Shown here piece by piece: positions 25,878 to 34,575 of a stretch of 64,000 nucleotides of DNA. Each line of letters begins with the position of its first letter. The first letter of the stretch is position 1. The notes beneath the pieces are model-generated. The model was not told the DNA's origin. It was given only the letters and a program-made list of their open reading frames with translations, and did not search any database. Both the position numbers and the translations under genes were made by a program. The DNA is from Methylotuvimicrobium sp. KM2 (GTDB lineage: Bacteria > Pseudomonadota > Gammaproteobacteria > Methylococcales > Methylomonadaceae). Where the stretch lies: assembly GCF_038051925.1 (NCBI RefSeq), contig NZ_CP150634.1, positions 2,674,300 to 2,738,299 on the forward strand, written 5' to 3'.

Positions 25878-26525
25878 GTGGCCGATTTTCGTAAACTGGT
25901 GATCGCCGCATTGACGGCCGGCATCCTGTCCGGCCTGCTGCTTAGCGTCTTACAGTATTATCTGACGCAACCCTTGATTTTAGCCGCGGAACAATTCGAA
26001 GCGCCCGCAACCGGCTCCGAGCATGAGTGGCAACCGGAAGACGGTTGGCAACGCTTCGCCTTCACACTGCTGTTTAACGGACTGAGCGGCTTCGGCTTTG
26101 CCTTGCTCTTGAGTGCGGCGATGTATTGGCACGGCACGGGCGGCTATTGGCGCGGCTTATTTTGGGGCTTGGCCGGTTATTCGGTTTTTTTCGCTGCGCC
26201 TTCATTGGGCCTGTCGCCGGAATTGCCCGGAACCGACAGCGCCGCCTTACTCAGCCGGCAGGCCTGGTGGCTATTCACCGCGGCCTCGACCGCAGCCGGT
26301 TTATACGGACTCTTATTGAGCAAAAACCGTGGCCTGCAAATCGCCGGTGGCCTGTTATTGGCCGTCCCGCATTTGATCGGCGCCCCGCATCCGGAAATAG
26401 CGCAAGCCTTGGCGCCCGAGGCCTTACAACAGCGATTCGTAGTAATGTCCGCCCTCAGCAATGCTCTATTCTGGCTCAGCCTCGGCGCCTTAGCCGGATT
26501 TACCTTGACCAAACTCAAACTGTAA
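25878..26525 (+). CDS. cbtA: Cobalt transporter subunit CbtA
   Basis: The 215-residue protein (GTG start two bases after cbtB) has about five hydrophobic segments: near 8-28, 58-80, 88-108, 130-147 and 185-212. The N-terminal FRKLVIAALTAGILSGLLLS and the following QYYLTQPLILAAEQFE are typical of CbtA. Conserved short motifs around GTGGYWRGLFWGLAGY and FFAAPSLGLSPELPG also fit. With CbtB it probably imports cobalt for the chelation step done by CbiX four genes downstream. Confidence 0.9.
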   Translation: MADFRKLVIAALTAGILSGLLLSVLQYYLTQPLILAAEQFEAPATGSEHEWQPEDGWQRFAFTLLFNGLSGFGFALLLSAAMYWHGTGGYWRGLFWGLAGYSVFFAAPSLGLSPELPGTDSAALLSRQAWWLFTAASTAAGLYGLLLSKNRGLQIAGGLLLAVPHLIGAPHPEIAQALAPEALQQRFVVMSALSNALFWLSLGALAGFTLTKLKL

Positions 26526-26527
26526 TC

Positions 26528-27829
26528 ATGAACACTAGCCCATCCGTCCGTCACTGTCCGACCATGCTGATCAGCGCGCCCGCTTCCGGCCAAGGCAAGA
26601 CGACCGTGACCGCCGCGCTGGCAGCCTATCACCGAAGTCAAAACCGCAAGGTCAGCGTATTCAAAACCGGCCCGGATTTCATCGATCCGCAGATTCTGGC
26701 TCATGCCTCGGGACGGCCGGTCTATCAACTGGATTTGTGGATGATGGGCGAGGCGCATTGCCGCGACTTGCTCTATCGCGCCGCCGCCGAATCCGATGTC
26801 ATCCTGATCGAAGGGGTAATGGGCCTCTTCGACGGCGACAGCAGCAGCGCCGATCTGGCGCAAGCGCTGTCGGTACCGGTCGCCGCCGTGATCGACGCGC
26901 AAGGCATGGCGCAAACCTTTGCCGCCGTCGCCTACGGTTTGGCTCATTACCGGCCGAACCTAAGGTTTGCCGGCGTGATCGCCAACAAGGTCGGCAGTCA
27001 AAGCCATGCCGGATTACTGCAAGAAGCGCTGCCGGACGATATGCCCTTGCTGGCGGCCCTATCTAAAGATGCGGAGATCGCTTTGCCGTCGCGGCATTTG
27101 GGTTTACTGCAGGCGGACGAGATCGGTGACCTGAACCGAAGACTGGCGCGAGCCGCCGAATTATTGACCGAATCCGCGCCATGCCGCTTGCCCGAACCGG
27201 TTGACTTTGCCCCGGCGGCAACGACGCCGACGCCGCGCCTTCTTGCCGGCAAGCGCATCGGCATCGCCCGCGACGCGGCCTTTTCATTCATCTACCAGGC
27301 CAACCTCGATTGCTTGCAGGCCATGGGCGCCGAGCTGCGTTTCTTCTCGCCGTTGACCGACGCCGAATTGCCGGAGGTCGATAGCCTCTATCTGCCGGGT
27401 GGCTATCCCGAACTGCATCTAGCGGCCCTCGCCGATAATCGCGCGATGAAACAGGCCTTGCATGACTATCACCGCGCCGGCAAACCGATTTACGCCGAAT
27501 GCGGCGGTTTTTTATATCTGTTGGAAACGCTGACCGACAAACAGGGGCAATCGGCCACGATGGCTGGCCTGTTGTCGGGCCGCGCGACAATGCAGAAACG
27601 ACTGGTCAATCTGGGCATGCACAGTTTGCAACTGGAGCACGGAGAAATACGCGGCCATAGTTTTCATCATTCGCTTCTGGAAACCGATAAGGAAGCCTCG
27701 ACCGTATCGATTCCGCAACGCAACCGCAGCCAAGGCGAAAAATTTTTCCGCGTAGGATCGTTGCAAGCCTCTTATCTGCACACTTATTTTCCGTTCAACC
27801 CGCAACAAGCCGCAGGATTTTTTCAATGA
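26528..27829 (+). CDS. cbiA/cobB: Cobyrinate a,c-diamide synthase
   Basis: Starting at ATG 26528, two bases after cbtA, the 433-residue enzyme has an N-terminal ATP-binding domain (LISAPASGQGKTTVTAALAA near 14-33, KTGPDFIDP, LIEGVMGLFDGD) and a C-terminal class I glutaminase domain (YLPGGYPELH; catalytic Cys in YAECGGFLYL near 322; His in HSFHHS). It amidates the a and c side chains of cobyrinic acid with glutamine and ATP. A longer frame from 26126 overlaps cbtA and is not credible. The overlap-free spacing to cbtA suggests co-transcription; a fold-back repeat separates it from cobM. Confidence 0.95.
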   Translation: MNTSPSVRHCPTMLISAPASGQGKTTVTAALAAYHRSQNRKVSVFKTGPDFIDPQILAHASGRPVYQLDLWMMGEAHCRDLLYRAAAESDVILIEGVMGLFDGDSSSADLAQALSVPVAAVIDAQGMAQTFAAVAYGLAHYRPNLRFAGVIANKVGSQSHAGLLQEALPDDMPLLAALSKDAEIALPSRHLGLLQADEIGDLNRRLARAAELLTESAPCRLPEPVDFAPAATTPTPRLLAGKRIGIARDAAFSFIYQANLDCLQAMGAELRFFSPLTDAELPEVDSLYLPGGYPELHLAALADNRAMKQALHDYHRAGKPIYAECGGFLYLLETLTDKQGQSATMAGLLSGRATMQKRLVNLGMHSLQLEHGEIRGHSFHHSLLETDKEASTVSIPQRNRSQGEKFFRVGSLQASYLHTYFPFNPQQAAGFFQ

Positions 27830-27854
27830 GTGACTTATACTTCGCACAGTCACA

Positions 27855-27979
27855 TTTGCGGTTTTCTGTCGCGCTCTTTTGCCCGTTAGCTGCGTTGCGA
27901 AAACAGTTACATAGCTTGCTATGCGCCTGTTTTCGCGCCTTGCTACCGAACAAAATAGCATTGCCATACAAACCGCAAA
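27855..27979. repeat. Nested fold-back element abutting the cobM start codon
   Basis: Outer arms TTTGCGGTTT (27855-27864) and AAACCGCAAA (27970-27979) enclose GCGAAAACAG/CTGTTTTCGC around a GTTACATAGC tip also found in the element at 25461-25583. The right arm ends one base before ATG 27981, so it replaces the normal ribosome-site region of cobM. Confidence 0.7.
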
Positions 27980-27980
27980 C

Positions 27981-28781
27981 ATGACCGCGCAAAGTATAGC
28001 GAAAGTCTGGTTTGTCGGCGCCGGCCCCGGCGATCCGGATTTGATCACGGTCAAGGGCCGCGACTTGATCGCCAAGGCCGACGCGATTCTGTTCGCCGGT
28101 TCCCTGGTACAACAAGCCGCGACGCAATGGGCGCCGGCGCATTGCGCGGTCAAAGATTCCAAGGACATGACGCTGGAACAGATCACCGATTGGTTGATTG
28201 CCCAAGCACAACCCGGCAAGACCGTGATTCGCTTGCAAACCGGAGACCCCGGCCTCTACGGCGCCCTGATCGAAATGGTTCAACCCCTGGATAAGGCCGG
28301 CGTTGCCGTCGAGGTGGTGCCGGGCGTCTCATCGGCAATGGCCGCGATGGCCTGCGCGGTGGAAAGCCTGACCTTGCCGGAAGTCACGCAAACCGTGATC
28401 CTGACCCGAGTCGAAGGCCGCACGCCGATGCCGGAAGGCGAATCGCTTCGGGAATTGGCAGGCCATCATTCGACGCTGTGCTTGTTTTTATCGATCACCT
28501 TGCTGCCGACCATCGAACGCGAGTTGAAAGCCGCCGGCTGGGCCGACGAATCGCCGGTTTTGGTCGTACACAAGGCCAGTTGGCCGGGCGAGCAACGGAT
28601 TATTCGCGGCACGCTCGCCGACATCCGCGAACGCTGCCGCGCCGCCAAAATCAACAGCCAGGCGATGATCGTCGTCAGCCCCACGTTGGGCGCGCGTCAT
28701 TGGCCGGACTTAAAAAAATCCAAACTTTACGACGCCGGCTTCACGCATCGTTTTCGCCGCGCCGAACGATCCGATTCTTAA
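27981..28781 (+). CDS. cobM/cbiF: Precorrin-4 / cobalt-precorrin-4 C11-methyltransferase
   Basis: This 266-residue SAM-dependent tetrapyrrole methylase has FVGAGPGDPDLITVKG at the N-terminus, the RLQTGDPGLYGALIEM loop, VEVVPGVSSAMAAMA and VILTRVEGRTPMPEGE, matching the CobM/CbiF group. Start ATG 27981 fits the family length; an in-frame ATG at 27921 lies inside a repeat. No Shine-Dalgarno is seen before either start, which may mean reduced translation or coupling through other means. It methylates C11 in the corrin pathway, after CobJ and before CbiG/CbiD action in the cobalt-early route. Confidence 0.95.
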   Translation: MTAQSIAKVWFVGAGPGDPDLITVKGRDLIAKADAILFAGSLVQQAATQWAPAHCAVKDSKDMTLEQITDWLIAQAQPGKTVIRLQTGDPGLYGALIEMVQPLDKAGVAVEVVPGVSSAMAAMACAVESLTLPEVTQTVILTRVEGRTPMPEGESLRELAGHHSTLCLFLSITLLPTIERELKAAGWADESPVLVVHKASWPGEQRIIRGTLADIRERCRAAKINSQAMIVVSPTLGARHWPDLKKSKLYDAGFTHRFRRAERSDS

Positions 28782-28790
28782 GGAACACGC

Positions 28791-29618
28791 ATGACAACCA
28801 CGATATTATTGGTCGGCCACGGTTCGCGCAACCAAGCCGGCAATGACGAAATCCTCGAATTTCAACGCCAATGGCAGGCCCGGCATCCCGAATGGCGCAT
28901 CGAACTCTGCTATATCGAACTGGCCGATGTGCTCTTGCCCGAAGGACTGCGCCGCGCGGCGCAAAATTCCGACAAGGTCATCGTCGTGCCGCTGATCATC
29001 AGCGCCGCCGGCCATGTCAAGATGGAGATTCCCGAACACATCGAAGCAGCCCGAGCTCTGAATCCGAAGGTCGAATTCGTTTATGCGCCGCATCTGGGCA
29101 GTAACGAGACGTTGCTGGAAATCTTGCAAAAACAACTGAACGCCACGCTGAAAACCCTGGCGATGCCCGACCCGAAAACGACCGGCGTCATCATCTTGGG
29201 ACGCGGCTCGTCGGACCGGGTCGCCAACGGCGAACTGGCGAAACTGGCGCGCTGGCTGTTCGAGGCCACCGAACACGAATTGGTCGACATCGCCTTTACC
29301 GGCATCACTCACCCGCGCCTGGAAAACGCGGTGCAGCGTCAAACGCGTCTCGGCATGACGCAAATCGCGATCCTGCCCTACTATTTGTTTACCGGGCTCT
29401 TGATCGAACGCATTGCACGACAAGTACAGCGATTGCAAACGCAGTATCCGCAAATCGCGATCGCTTGCGGTAATTATTTCGGCTTTGACCCGGGCGTATT
29501 CGAACTACTCGACCGGCGCGTCGAGGATGCCGCCGACCCGAACGCGCCGAAAATGCTCGAATGCGACGGCTGCCAATACCGCGAACAAGCCGCGCATCAG
29601 CACCATCATCACCATTGA
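28791..29618 (+). CDS. cbiX: Sirohydrochlorin cobaltochelatase CbiX (long form)
   Basis: The 275-residue protein holds two CbiX halves. The first begins ILLVGHGSRNQAGNDE, with VPLIISAAGHVKMEIP around the second metal ligand; the second half runs from GVIILGRGSSDRVANGE to ILPYYLFTGLLIERI. It inserts cobalt into precorrin-2/sirohydrochlorin, marking the cobalt-early route. The tail AHQHHHHH is a histidine-rich extension like those on some CbiX proteins and may hold metal. It is nine bases downstream of cobM and just before cobH. Confidence 0.95.
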   Translation: MTTTILLVGHGSRNQAGNDEILEFQRQWQARHPEWRIELCYIELADVLLPEGLRRAAQNSDKVIVVPLIISAAGHVKMEIPEHIEAARALNPKVEFVYAPHLGSNETLLEILQKQLNATLKTLAMPDPKTTGVIILGRGSSDRVANGELAKLARWLFEATEHELVDIAFTGITHPRLENAVQRQTRLGMTQIAILPYYLFTGLLIERIARQVQRLQTQYPQIAIACGNYFGFDPGVFELLDRRVEDAADPNAPKMLECDGCQYREQAAHQHHHHH

Positions 29619-29627
29619 AGCAAAGCC

Positions 29628-30296
29628 ATGACCCACAACATCAAGACCGAACAACTAACCCAAGCCGGACAGCAAATCGAGCACGATTCCTTCGCGATCG
29701 TCGACCACGAAGCCGGTGCTCATCACTATAGCGACGCGCAATGGCAAGTCGTGCGACGCATGATACACGCGACCGCCGACTTTGAATTCAATGGCCTGGC
29801 CGAGTTTTCCGATGACGCGGTCGAAGCCGGCATCGCGGCGATCTTGAATGGCGCGCCGATTGTCGCCGATGTGGAAATGATTTGCGTTGGCCTATCGAAG
29901 CCGCGCCTGGCTCATTTCGGCATGCGCACGCATCAATTCATCGCCGATGACGACGTGATCGCGGACGCCAAACGAGTCAACAGCACCCGTGCAGTACAAG
30001 CGATGCGTAAAGCCGCCCGCTTGGACTTGCTGAACGGCGTCATAGTCGCGGTCGGCAACGCGCCGACCGCCTTGTTGGAAGTCTTGCGCTTGATCGAGGA
30101 AGAAGGCGTCAAACCGGCGCTGATCGTCGGCATGCCGGTCGGCTTCGTGTCCGCCGCCGAATCGAAAAACGCGCTGAGCGCATCGAAAAATATTCCCTGG
30201 CTGATCACCCGAGGCCGCAAAGGCGGTTCGACGCTGGTCGTAGCGGCGCTGCATGCGCTCTTGAGTTTGGCGGAAAGCCGGCAACAAAACGGTTGA
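29628..30296 (+). CDS. cobH/cbiC: Precorrin-8X methylmutase
   Basis: The 222-residue enzyme matches CobH/CbiC throughout: SFAIVDHEAG near 22-31, VVRRMIHATADFEF with the conserved active-site His near 48, NGAPIVADVEMICVGL near 73-88, GNAPTALLEVLRLIEE near 143, and IVGMPVGFVSAAESK near 166. It moves the C11 methyl group to C12 to give (cobalt-)hydrogenobyrinic or cobyrinic acid. It begins nine bases after cbiX and ends four bases before cbiD. Confidence 0.95.
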   Translation: MTHNIKTEQLTQAGQQIEHDSFAIVDHEAGAHHYSDAQWQVVRRMIHATADFEFNGLAEFSDDAVEAGIAAILNGAPIVADVEMICVGLSKPRLAHFGMRTHQFIADDDVIADAKRVNSTRAVQAMRKAARLDLLNGVIVAVGNAPTALLEVLRLIEEEGVKPALIVGMPVGFVSAAESKNALSASKNIPWLITRGRKGGSTLVVAALHALLSLAESRQQNG

Positions 30297-30300
30297 TTCG

Positions 30301-31404
30301 ATGGCGATGGCGGAACGCAAAGCCAAAGGGACCCGCAAAGGCTACACGACCGGCGCATGTTCCGCAGCCGCCGCGCGGGCCGCCGTGTGCGGATTGCTGG
30401 AAGGCAGTATTCCCGAAACCGTCGAATGTCAACTGCCCAACGGCGAGACGGTTCGCTTCAAAGTGGCGGAAGCTTGGGTCAACAACGATGGCGCGCATGC
30501 GGTCATCGAAAAAGACGCCGGCGACGATCCGGATTGCACCAATCACGCCCGACTGACCGCCGACGTGGCTTGGACAGCGCTGCCGAATACGGTCGTACTG
30601 CACGGCGGCGAAGGTGTCGGCCAAGTGACCCGCCCCGGCTTGGGACTGGAAGTCGGCAGCGCGGCGATCAATCCGGTGCCGCGCAAGAATATCGAACACA
30701 ATATTCGTCTGATCGCAGCCGAGGCCTTGAAAACTCGTGGCTTGCAAGTGACCATCTCGGTACCGGACGGCGAAACGATGGCCAAAAAAACGCTCAATTA
30801 CCGTTTAGGGATTATCGGCGGCATTTCGATTCTGGGCACGACCGGCATCGTCCACCCCTATTCCACCGCCGCGTTCCGCGCCAGCGTGGTACAGGGCGTC
30901 GAAGTCGCCGCGAATCAAGGCCAAGACACCGTCGTTCTGACCACCGGCGGGCGCACCGAAAAATTCGTGATGCGCGAATTGCCGGCATTGGATGAAAGCT
31001 GTTTCGTGCAAATGGGCGATTTTCTGACCCCGGCGCTCGATACCGCCGAACGCTGCGGCATTCGCAACCTCATCATCGGCGGCATGGTCGGCAAACTTAC
31101 CAAAATGGCGCAAGGCGAAACCATCACGCATGCCGGACGCAATCCAGTCGATGTCGAGCTGGTCGCCGACATCGCGCGCAGCATCGGCGCGCCGGAAGCG
31201 GTTTGCCGGGCCATCGCCGAGCAGGAAACCGCCCGCTATGCCTCGGAATGCATGGCCGAGTTGGGTTTGGAATACGAATTTCACGTCGAACTGGCCGAAC
31301 GAGTGATCGCCACATTGGAACGGCGCTACCCCGGGCGCTTCGACATCGGTGTCTTGGTTTGCGACTTCGACGGCAATAAACTGGCGCAAGCCGGAAGGAC
31401 TTAA
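30301..31404 (+). CDS. cbiD: Cobalt-precorrin-5B C1-methyltransferase CbiD
   Basis: The 367-residue protein has the CbiD opening KGYTTGACSAAAARAA, the VTRPGLGLEVGSAAINPVPR segment, the GISILGTTGIVHPYSTAAF block, and IIGGMVGKLTKMAQGE with THAGRNPVD near the C-terminus. CbiD methylates C1 in the anaerobic pathway and has no SAM-methylase-family fold of the CobM type. Its presence with CbiX and CbiG, and the absence of CobG, CobF and CobN here, fixes the route as cobalt-early. The gene begins four bases after cobH; Met1 and Met3 are both possible starts. Confidence 0.95.
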   Translation: MAMAERKAKGTRKGYTTGACSAAAARAAVCGLLEGSIPETVECQLPNGETVRFKVAEAWVNNDGAHAVIEKDAGDDPDCTNHARLTADVAWTALPNTVVLHGGEGVGQVTRPGLGLEVGSAAINPVPRKNIEHNIRLIAAEALKTRGLQVTISVPDGETMAKKTLNYRLGIIGGISILGTTGIVHPYSTAAFRASVVQGVEVAANQGQDTVVLTTGGRTEKFVMRELPALDESCFVQMGDFLTPALDTAERCGIRNLIIGGMVGKLTKMAQGETITHAGRNPVDVELVADIARSIGAPEAVCRAIAEQETARYASECMAELGLEYEFHVELAERVIATLERRYPGRFDIGVLVCDFDGNKLAQAGRT

Positions 31405-31409
31405 TCTCT

Positions 31410-32690
31410 ATGTCATTGTGCACTATCATCGGCGTGCTCGACGACGGCGCCGCCAGCTTGAGCCGCGAGGCCTTGCAAGCTTTGCGCGAAGCCAAGCACG
31501 TCATCGCCGGCAGCCGCTTGCTAGAGGTACTGGCGGACGACATCGCCGGGGCCCGGCAGTACGATTTGACCGCCCGGCTCACGCAAGTGCCGAACTGGAT
31601 CGACGCGGCCTTGGCCGACGAGGAGCCGGTAGCGGTCTTGGCCAGCGGCGATCCTTTGTGCCACGGCATCGCGGGTTATTTGACCGGCAAACTGGACCCG
31701 GCCCGGGTCCGAATACTGCCGAATCTCAGCAGCATACAACTGGCCTTTGCCGAACTGCGACTGCCCTGGCAATCGGCGACCATCGTCTCGGTGCACAGCA
31801 AGGATGCCGGCGAGTGGACGCCGGGAGCCACGCCGCAACATGGCCTGTATGAACTGATGCGGCATTGTCGAAGCCAAGACTTGCTGGCGGTATTGACCAG
31901 TCCGGACAATACCCCGGCACGCATCGCCCGCCTGTTGCAAAGCGGAGGTTTGGCGAACCAATTCGATATCGCGGTCGCCCAGTGCCTAAGGCAAAACGAA
32001 CAGCGCGTCACCGGCTTTATCGGCATCGCCGAAGCGGCTGAAGCCGTCTATGCCGACCCCAATGTAGCGATTCTGAAACGCAAAGCGCCGGCTCCAGCGC
32101 CGGTCCTGTTCGGTCTGAACGATGCGAGTTTTCGGCAGCGAAAACCGGAAAAAGGCCTGATCACCAAACGCGAAATACGCGCCGTCTCACTGGCGCGCAT
32201 GCAGTTGACGCGCCGCAGCATCGTCTGGGACATCGGTGCAGGATCGGGCTCGGTCGGGCTTGAAGCGGCGCGCTTATGCCCGGACGGTCATGTCTATGCG
32301 ATCGAGAAAAATGCCGGCGACATCGACAACATCGAGCAGAACCGGCTCAGTTGGGGCATCGGAAATTACAGCGTCGTCCACGGCAAGGCGCCGCAATTTT
32401 TGGACGCCTGGCCCGACCCCGATGCGGTCTTCATCGGCGGTTCCGGCGGCGAACTGGCCGAATTGATCGACTTGTGTTTGCAGCGCTTGCGGCCCGGCGG
32501 CTGGTTAGTGATGAACTTCGCGACCCTGGAAAACCTGTCGACGGCCATCGATACTTTAAAGCGCTTGGGCGCGGACTGGGACGCCTGCCAAATTCAGGCA
32601 TCGCGCAGCAGTCCGATACTCGATATGCACCGATTACAAGCGGAAAACCCGGTATGGATCATTTCAGCAATACCTCATCATGAACAATAA
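31410..32690 (+). CDS. cobL: Precorrin-6Y C5,15-methyltransferase (CbiE-CbiT fusion)
   Basis: The 426-residue protein fuses a CbiE-type tetrapyrrole methylase (about 1-205: GVLDDGAASLSREAL, AVLASGDPLCHGIAGYL, VSVHSKDAGEW, LTSPDNTPARIARLL) to a CbiT-type methylase/decarboxylase (about 235-425: LITKREIRAVSLARMQL, the SAM site VWDIGAGSGSVGLEAARLCP, IGGSGGELAELIDLCL). It adds methyls at C5 and C15 and removes the ring C acetate carboxyl. It starts six bases after cbiD and overlaps cobI by 11 bases. Confidence 0.95.
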   Translation: MSLCTIIGVLDDGAASLSREALQALREAKHVIAGSRLLEVLADDIAGARQYDLTARLTQVPNWIDAALADEEPVAVLASGDPLCHGIAGYLTGKLDPARVRILPNLSSIQLAFAELRLPWQSATIVSVHSKDAGEWTPGATPQHGLYELMRHCRSQDLLAVLTSPDNTPARIARLLQSGGLANQFDIAVAQCLRQNEQRVTGFIGIAEAAEAVYADPNVAILKRKAPAPAPVLFGLNDASFRQRKPEKGLITKREIRAVSLARMQLTRRSIVWDIGAGSGSVGLEAARLCPDGHVYAIEKNAGDIDNIEQNRLSWGIGNYSVVHGKAPQFLDAWPDPDAVFIGGSGGELAELIDLCLQRLRPGGWLVMNFATLENLSTAIDTLKRLGADWDACQIQASRSSPILDMHRLQAENPVWIISAIPHHEQ

Positions 32691-33456
32691 ACTCGGCACC
32701 CTCTACGGCATCTCGCTCGGTCCCGGCGACCCCGGCCTGATTACCCGACGCGCCTGGGACTTACTCTCCGGCCCCGGCCATTGGGCTTACCCGGTGCGCA
32801 AAAAAAACAGCGACAGCTATGCGCTGGACATCGCCTTGCGCGCCGGATTCGCGATGCCAAACGAACATAGCCCGTTGCATTTTCCGATGACCCACGACAG
32901 CGAAGTCCTGGAGCGTTATTGGCAAGAAGCGGCGCAAACCGTATTGACACAGTTACAACAAGGCCGGGACGTGCTGTTTCTGGTCGAAGGCGATGCCTCA
33001 ACCTATTCCACCTTCGGTCATTTGCAACGGAGCGTTCGCGCGCTGGAACCCGGTGTGCCGGTCGAAGTCATTCCCGGCGTGGCCTCGTTTCACGCCGCCG
33101 CAGCGCGTTGCGGCGAACCGTTGGCCGATGTCGACGACACTGTCGCGATCGTCCCGGCCGGCTACGGCATCGAGCAAATCGAACGCATGCTGAACGATTT
33201 CGACACCCTGGTGCTGCTGAAAGTCAAACCCTTACTAGACGACATCATCGAGCTCTTGCAACGCCGCGATTTGCTCGAATACGGCTACTTCATCGAAAAA
33301 GCCGGCGCGCCGGAAGAGCGCGCCGTGCATGATTTGGCAAGTTTACGGGGGCAAAAGGTCAATTATCTGTCCCTGATGATTATCAAAAACCCGGGCCGCC
33401 GGCGTGGCGAGATGCAACGCGGCTGCCGCAAGAAAAAGGAAAATACCGATGCATGA
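32680..33456 (+). CDS. cobI/cbiL: Precorrin-2 / cobalt-precorrin-2 C20-methyltransferase
   Basis: The 258-residue methylase has the family motifs LYGISLGPGDPGLITRRAW, VLFLVEGDASTYSTF, VEVIPGVASFHAAAARCG and FDTLVLLKVKPLLDDI. It methylates C20 of (cobalt-)precorrin-2, the first ring-contraction-pathway step after CysG and CbiX. The start lies inside the end of cobL and its stop overlaps the cbiG start by eight bases, so translation is tightly coupled. The last 15 residues are basic and unlike the family, perhaps only a frame-sharing tail with cbiG. Confidence 0.94.
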   Translation: MNNKLGTLYGISLGPGDPGLITRRAWDLLSGPGHWAYPVRKKNSDSYALDIALRAGFAMPNEHSPLHFPMTHDSEVLERYWQEAAQTVLTQLQQGRDVLFLVEGDASTYSTFGHLQRSVRALEPGVPVEVIPGVASFHAAAARCGEPLADVDDTVAIVPAGYGIEQIERMLNDFDTLVLLKVKPLLDDIIELLQRRDLLEYGYFIEKAGAPEERAVHDLASLRGQKVNYLSLMIIKNPGRRRGEMQRGCRKKKENTDA

Positions 33457-34186
33457 TGTGCGCGTTGCGATTATCGCGATCACCAAACACGGCGCGGCCA
33501 TCGCCAGCCGCTTGGCCCTGCAAATCCCGGAAGCCGAAGTCGTGGTGTCGGCCAAACAGGCCGAACATCTGGGCGAGTTCGCCAATAGCCGTAAGGTTTA
33601 TCAGGGCGCATTGAGCGCGCAGATCGCAGGCTTGTTCGAGTCTTACGATCAGCTCATTTTTTTGGTCTCGCTCGGTGCGGTCGTGCGCTTGATCGCGCCG
33701 CATCTCAAATCCAAGGACAAAGACCCCGGCATACTGGTCATCGACGATGCCGCGCAATTCGTGATTCCGGTGCTGTCGGGCCATGTCGGCGGCGCCAATG
33801 CCTATGCCGAAAAAGTGTCCGCGCTGCTCGCAGCGACGCCGGTGCTGACGACCGCGTCCGATGTCGGCAAGACCATTCCGGTGGACATTCTCGGCCGCGA
33901 ACTAGGCTGGCGAGTGGAAGCGCCGAAGCTCAACATCACCCGCGTTTCGGCGGATGTGGTCAATCAATTGCTGATCGCATTCGTGCAGGAAGCCGGCAGT
34001 AAAAACTGGTGGACCCGGCCGACGCCGTTACCGGACAACATACACCGCTTCGAGCGTTTCGAGGATGTCGATCTCGAACGCTACCGGTCGATTTTATGGG
34101 TCACGCACCGGGACATCGCCCCGTCCGTCTGGCAACGGCTCGAAGAAAGGCTCGTGGTCTATCGTCCCCCGCAAGATCCATCATGA
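33449..34186 (+). CDS. cbiG: Cobalt-precorrin-5A hydrolase CbiG (without its C-terminal domain)
   Basis: ATG 33449, inside the end of cobI, gives 245 residues; a start at 33404 would add only cobI-frame sequence. The N-terminal domain (VRVAIIAITKHGAAIASRLA, LIFLVSLGAVVRLIAPHL) and central domain (LVIDDAAQFVIPVLSGHVGGANAYAEK, LTTASDVGKTIPVDILGRELGW) of CbiG are present. CbiG opens the delta-lactone and removes the C20 carbon as acetaldehyde. The third domain usual in CbiG is carried by the next gene, which starts in an ATGA overlap at 34183. Confidence 0.93.
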   Translation: MHDVRVAIIAITKHGAAIASRLALQIPEAEVVVSAKQAEHLGEFANSRKVYQGALSAQIAGLFESYDQLIFLVSLGAVVRLIAPHLKSKDKDPGILVIDDAAQFVIPVLSGHVGGANAYAEKVSALLAATPVLTTASDVGKTIPVDILGRELGWRVEAPKLNITRVSADVVNQLLIAFVQEAGSKNWWTRPTPLPDNIHRFERFEDVDLERYRSILWVTHRDIAPSVWQRLEERLVVYRPPQDPS

Positions 34187-34575
34187 AAGTCATGATCGGC
34201 ATCGGCTGCGACCGTCATGCGAGTCTGACCACCTTGCAAGAAGCCTTGGCACAGGCCCTGCACAGCTGCGGACTGGACGAATCGGCGATTGCGGGACTCG
34301 CCAGTATCGACAAAAAACAAGATGAGGCCGCGCTATTGCAACTGGCGGAAAGCCGGGATTGGACGCTGTATTTTTACCCGGCCGAAGCACTGGCGGGCGT
34401 TCCGGTACCGAATCCGTCGGCGGTGGTGTTGAAATACATGGGCACTCCGGCCGTGGCCGAAGCCGCCGCCTTACTGGCCGCGAACGGCGATCTGCAAGAT
34501 TTGCTGGTCGAAAAACACAAACACCTAGGCGCGGACGGCAAAAATGCCACCGTGTCGATAGCGAGAATACCATGA
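34183..34575 (+). CDS. cobE: CobE / CbiG C-terminal domain protein
   Basis: The 130-residue protein starts MKVMIGIGCDRHASLTTLQEA, with LASIDKKQDEAALLQLAE and a KYMGTPAVAEAAALLAANG block typical of the CbiG_C/CobE family. CobE binds corrin intermediates in the aerobic pathway; in anaerobic organisms it is the third domain of CbiG. Here it is a separate gene coupled to cbiG by ATGA and to cobJ by ATGA, so it probably completes the split CbiG. Longer frames from 34009 would lie inside cbiG and are discarded. Confidence 0.9.
   Translation: MKVMIGIGCDRHASLTTLQEALAQALHSCGLDESAIAGLASIDKKQDEAALLQLAESRDWTLYFYPAEALAGVPVPNPSAVVLKYMGTPAVAEAAALLAANGDLQDLLVEKHKHLGADGKNATVSIARIP

Noticed and set aside
26126..26527. 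Upstream extension of the cbiA frame
   Set aside because: It overlaps cbtA in another frame; ATG 26528 fits the family start with the P-loop near residue 20.
28806..32000. Long antisense open frames in the cobalamin operon
   Set aside because: They mirror GC-rich codons of certain genes on the plus strand and lack domain signals.
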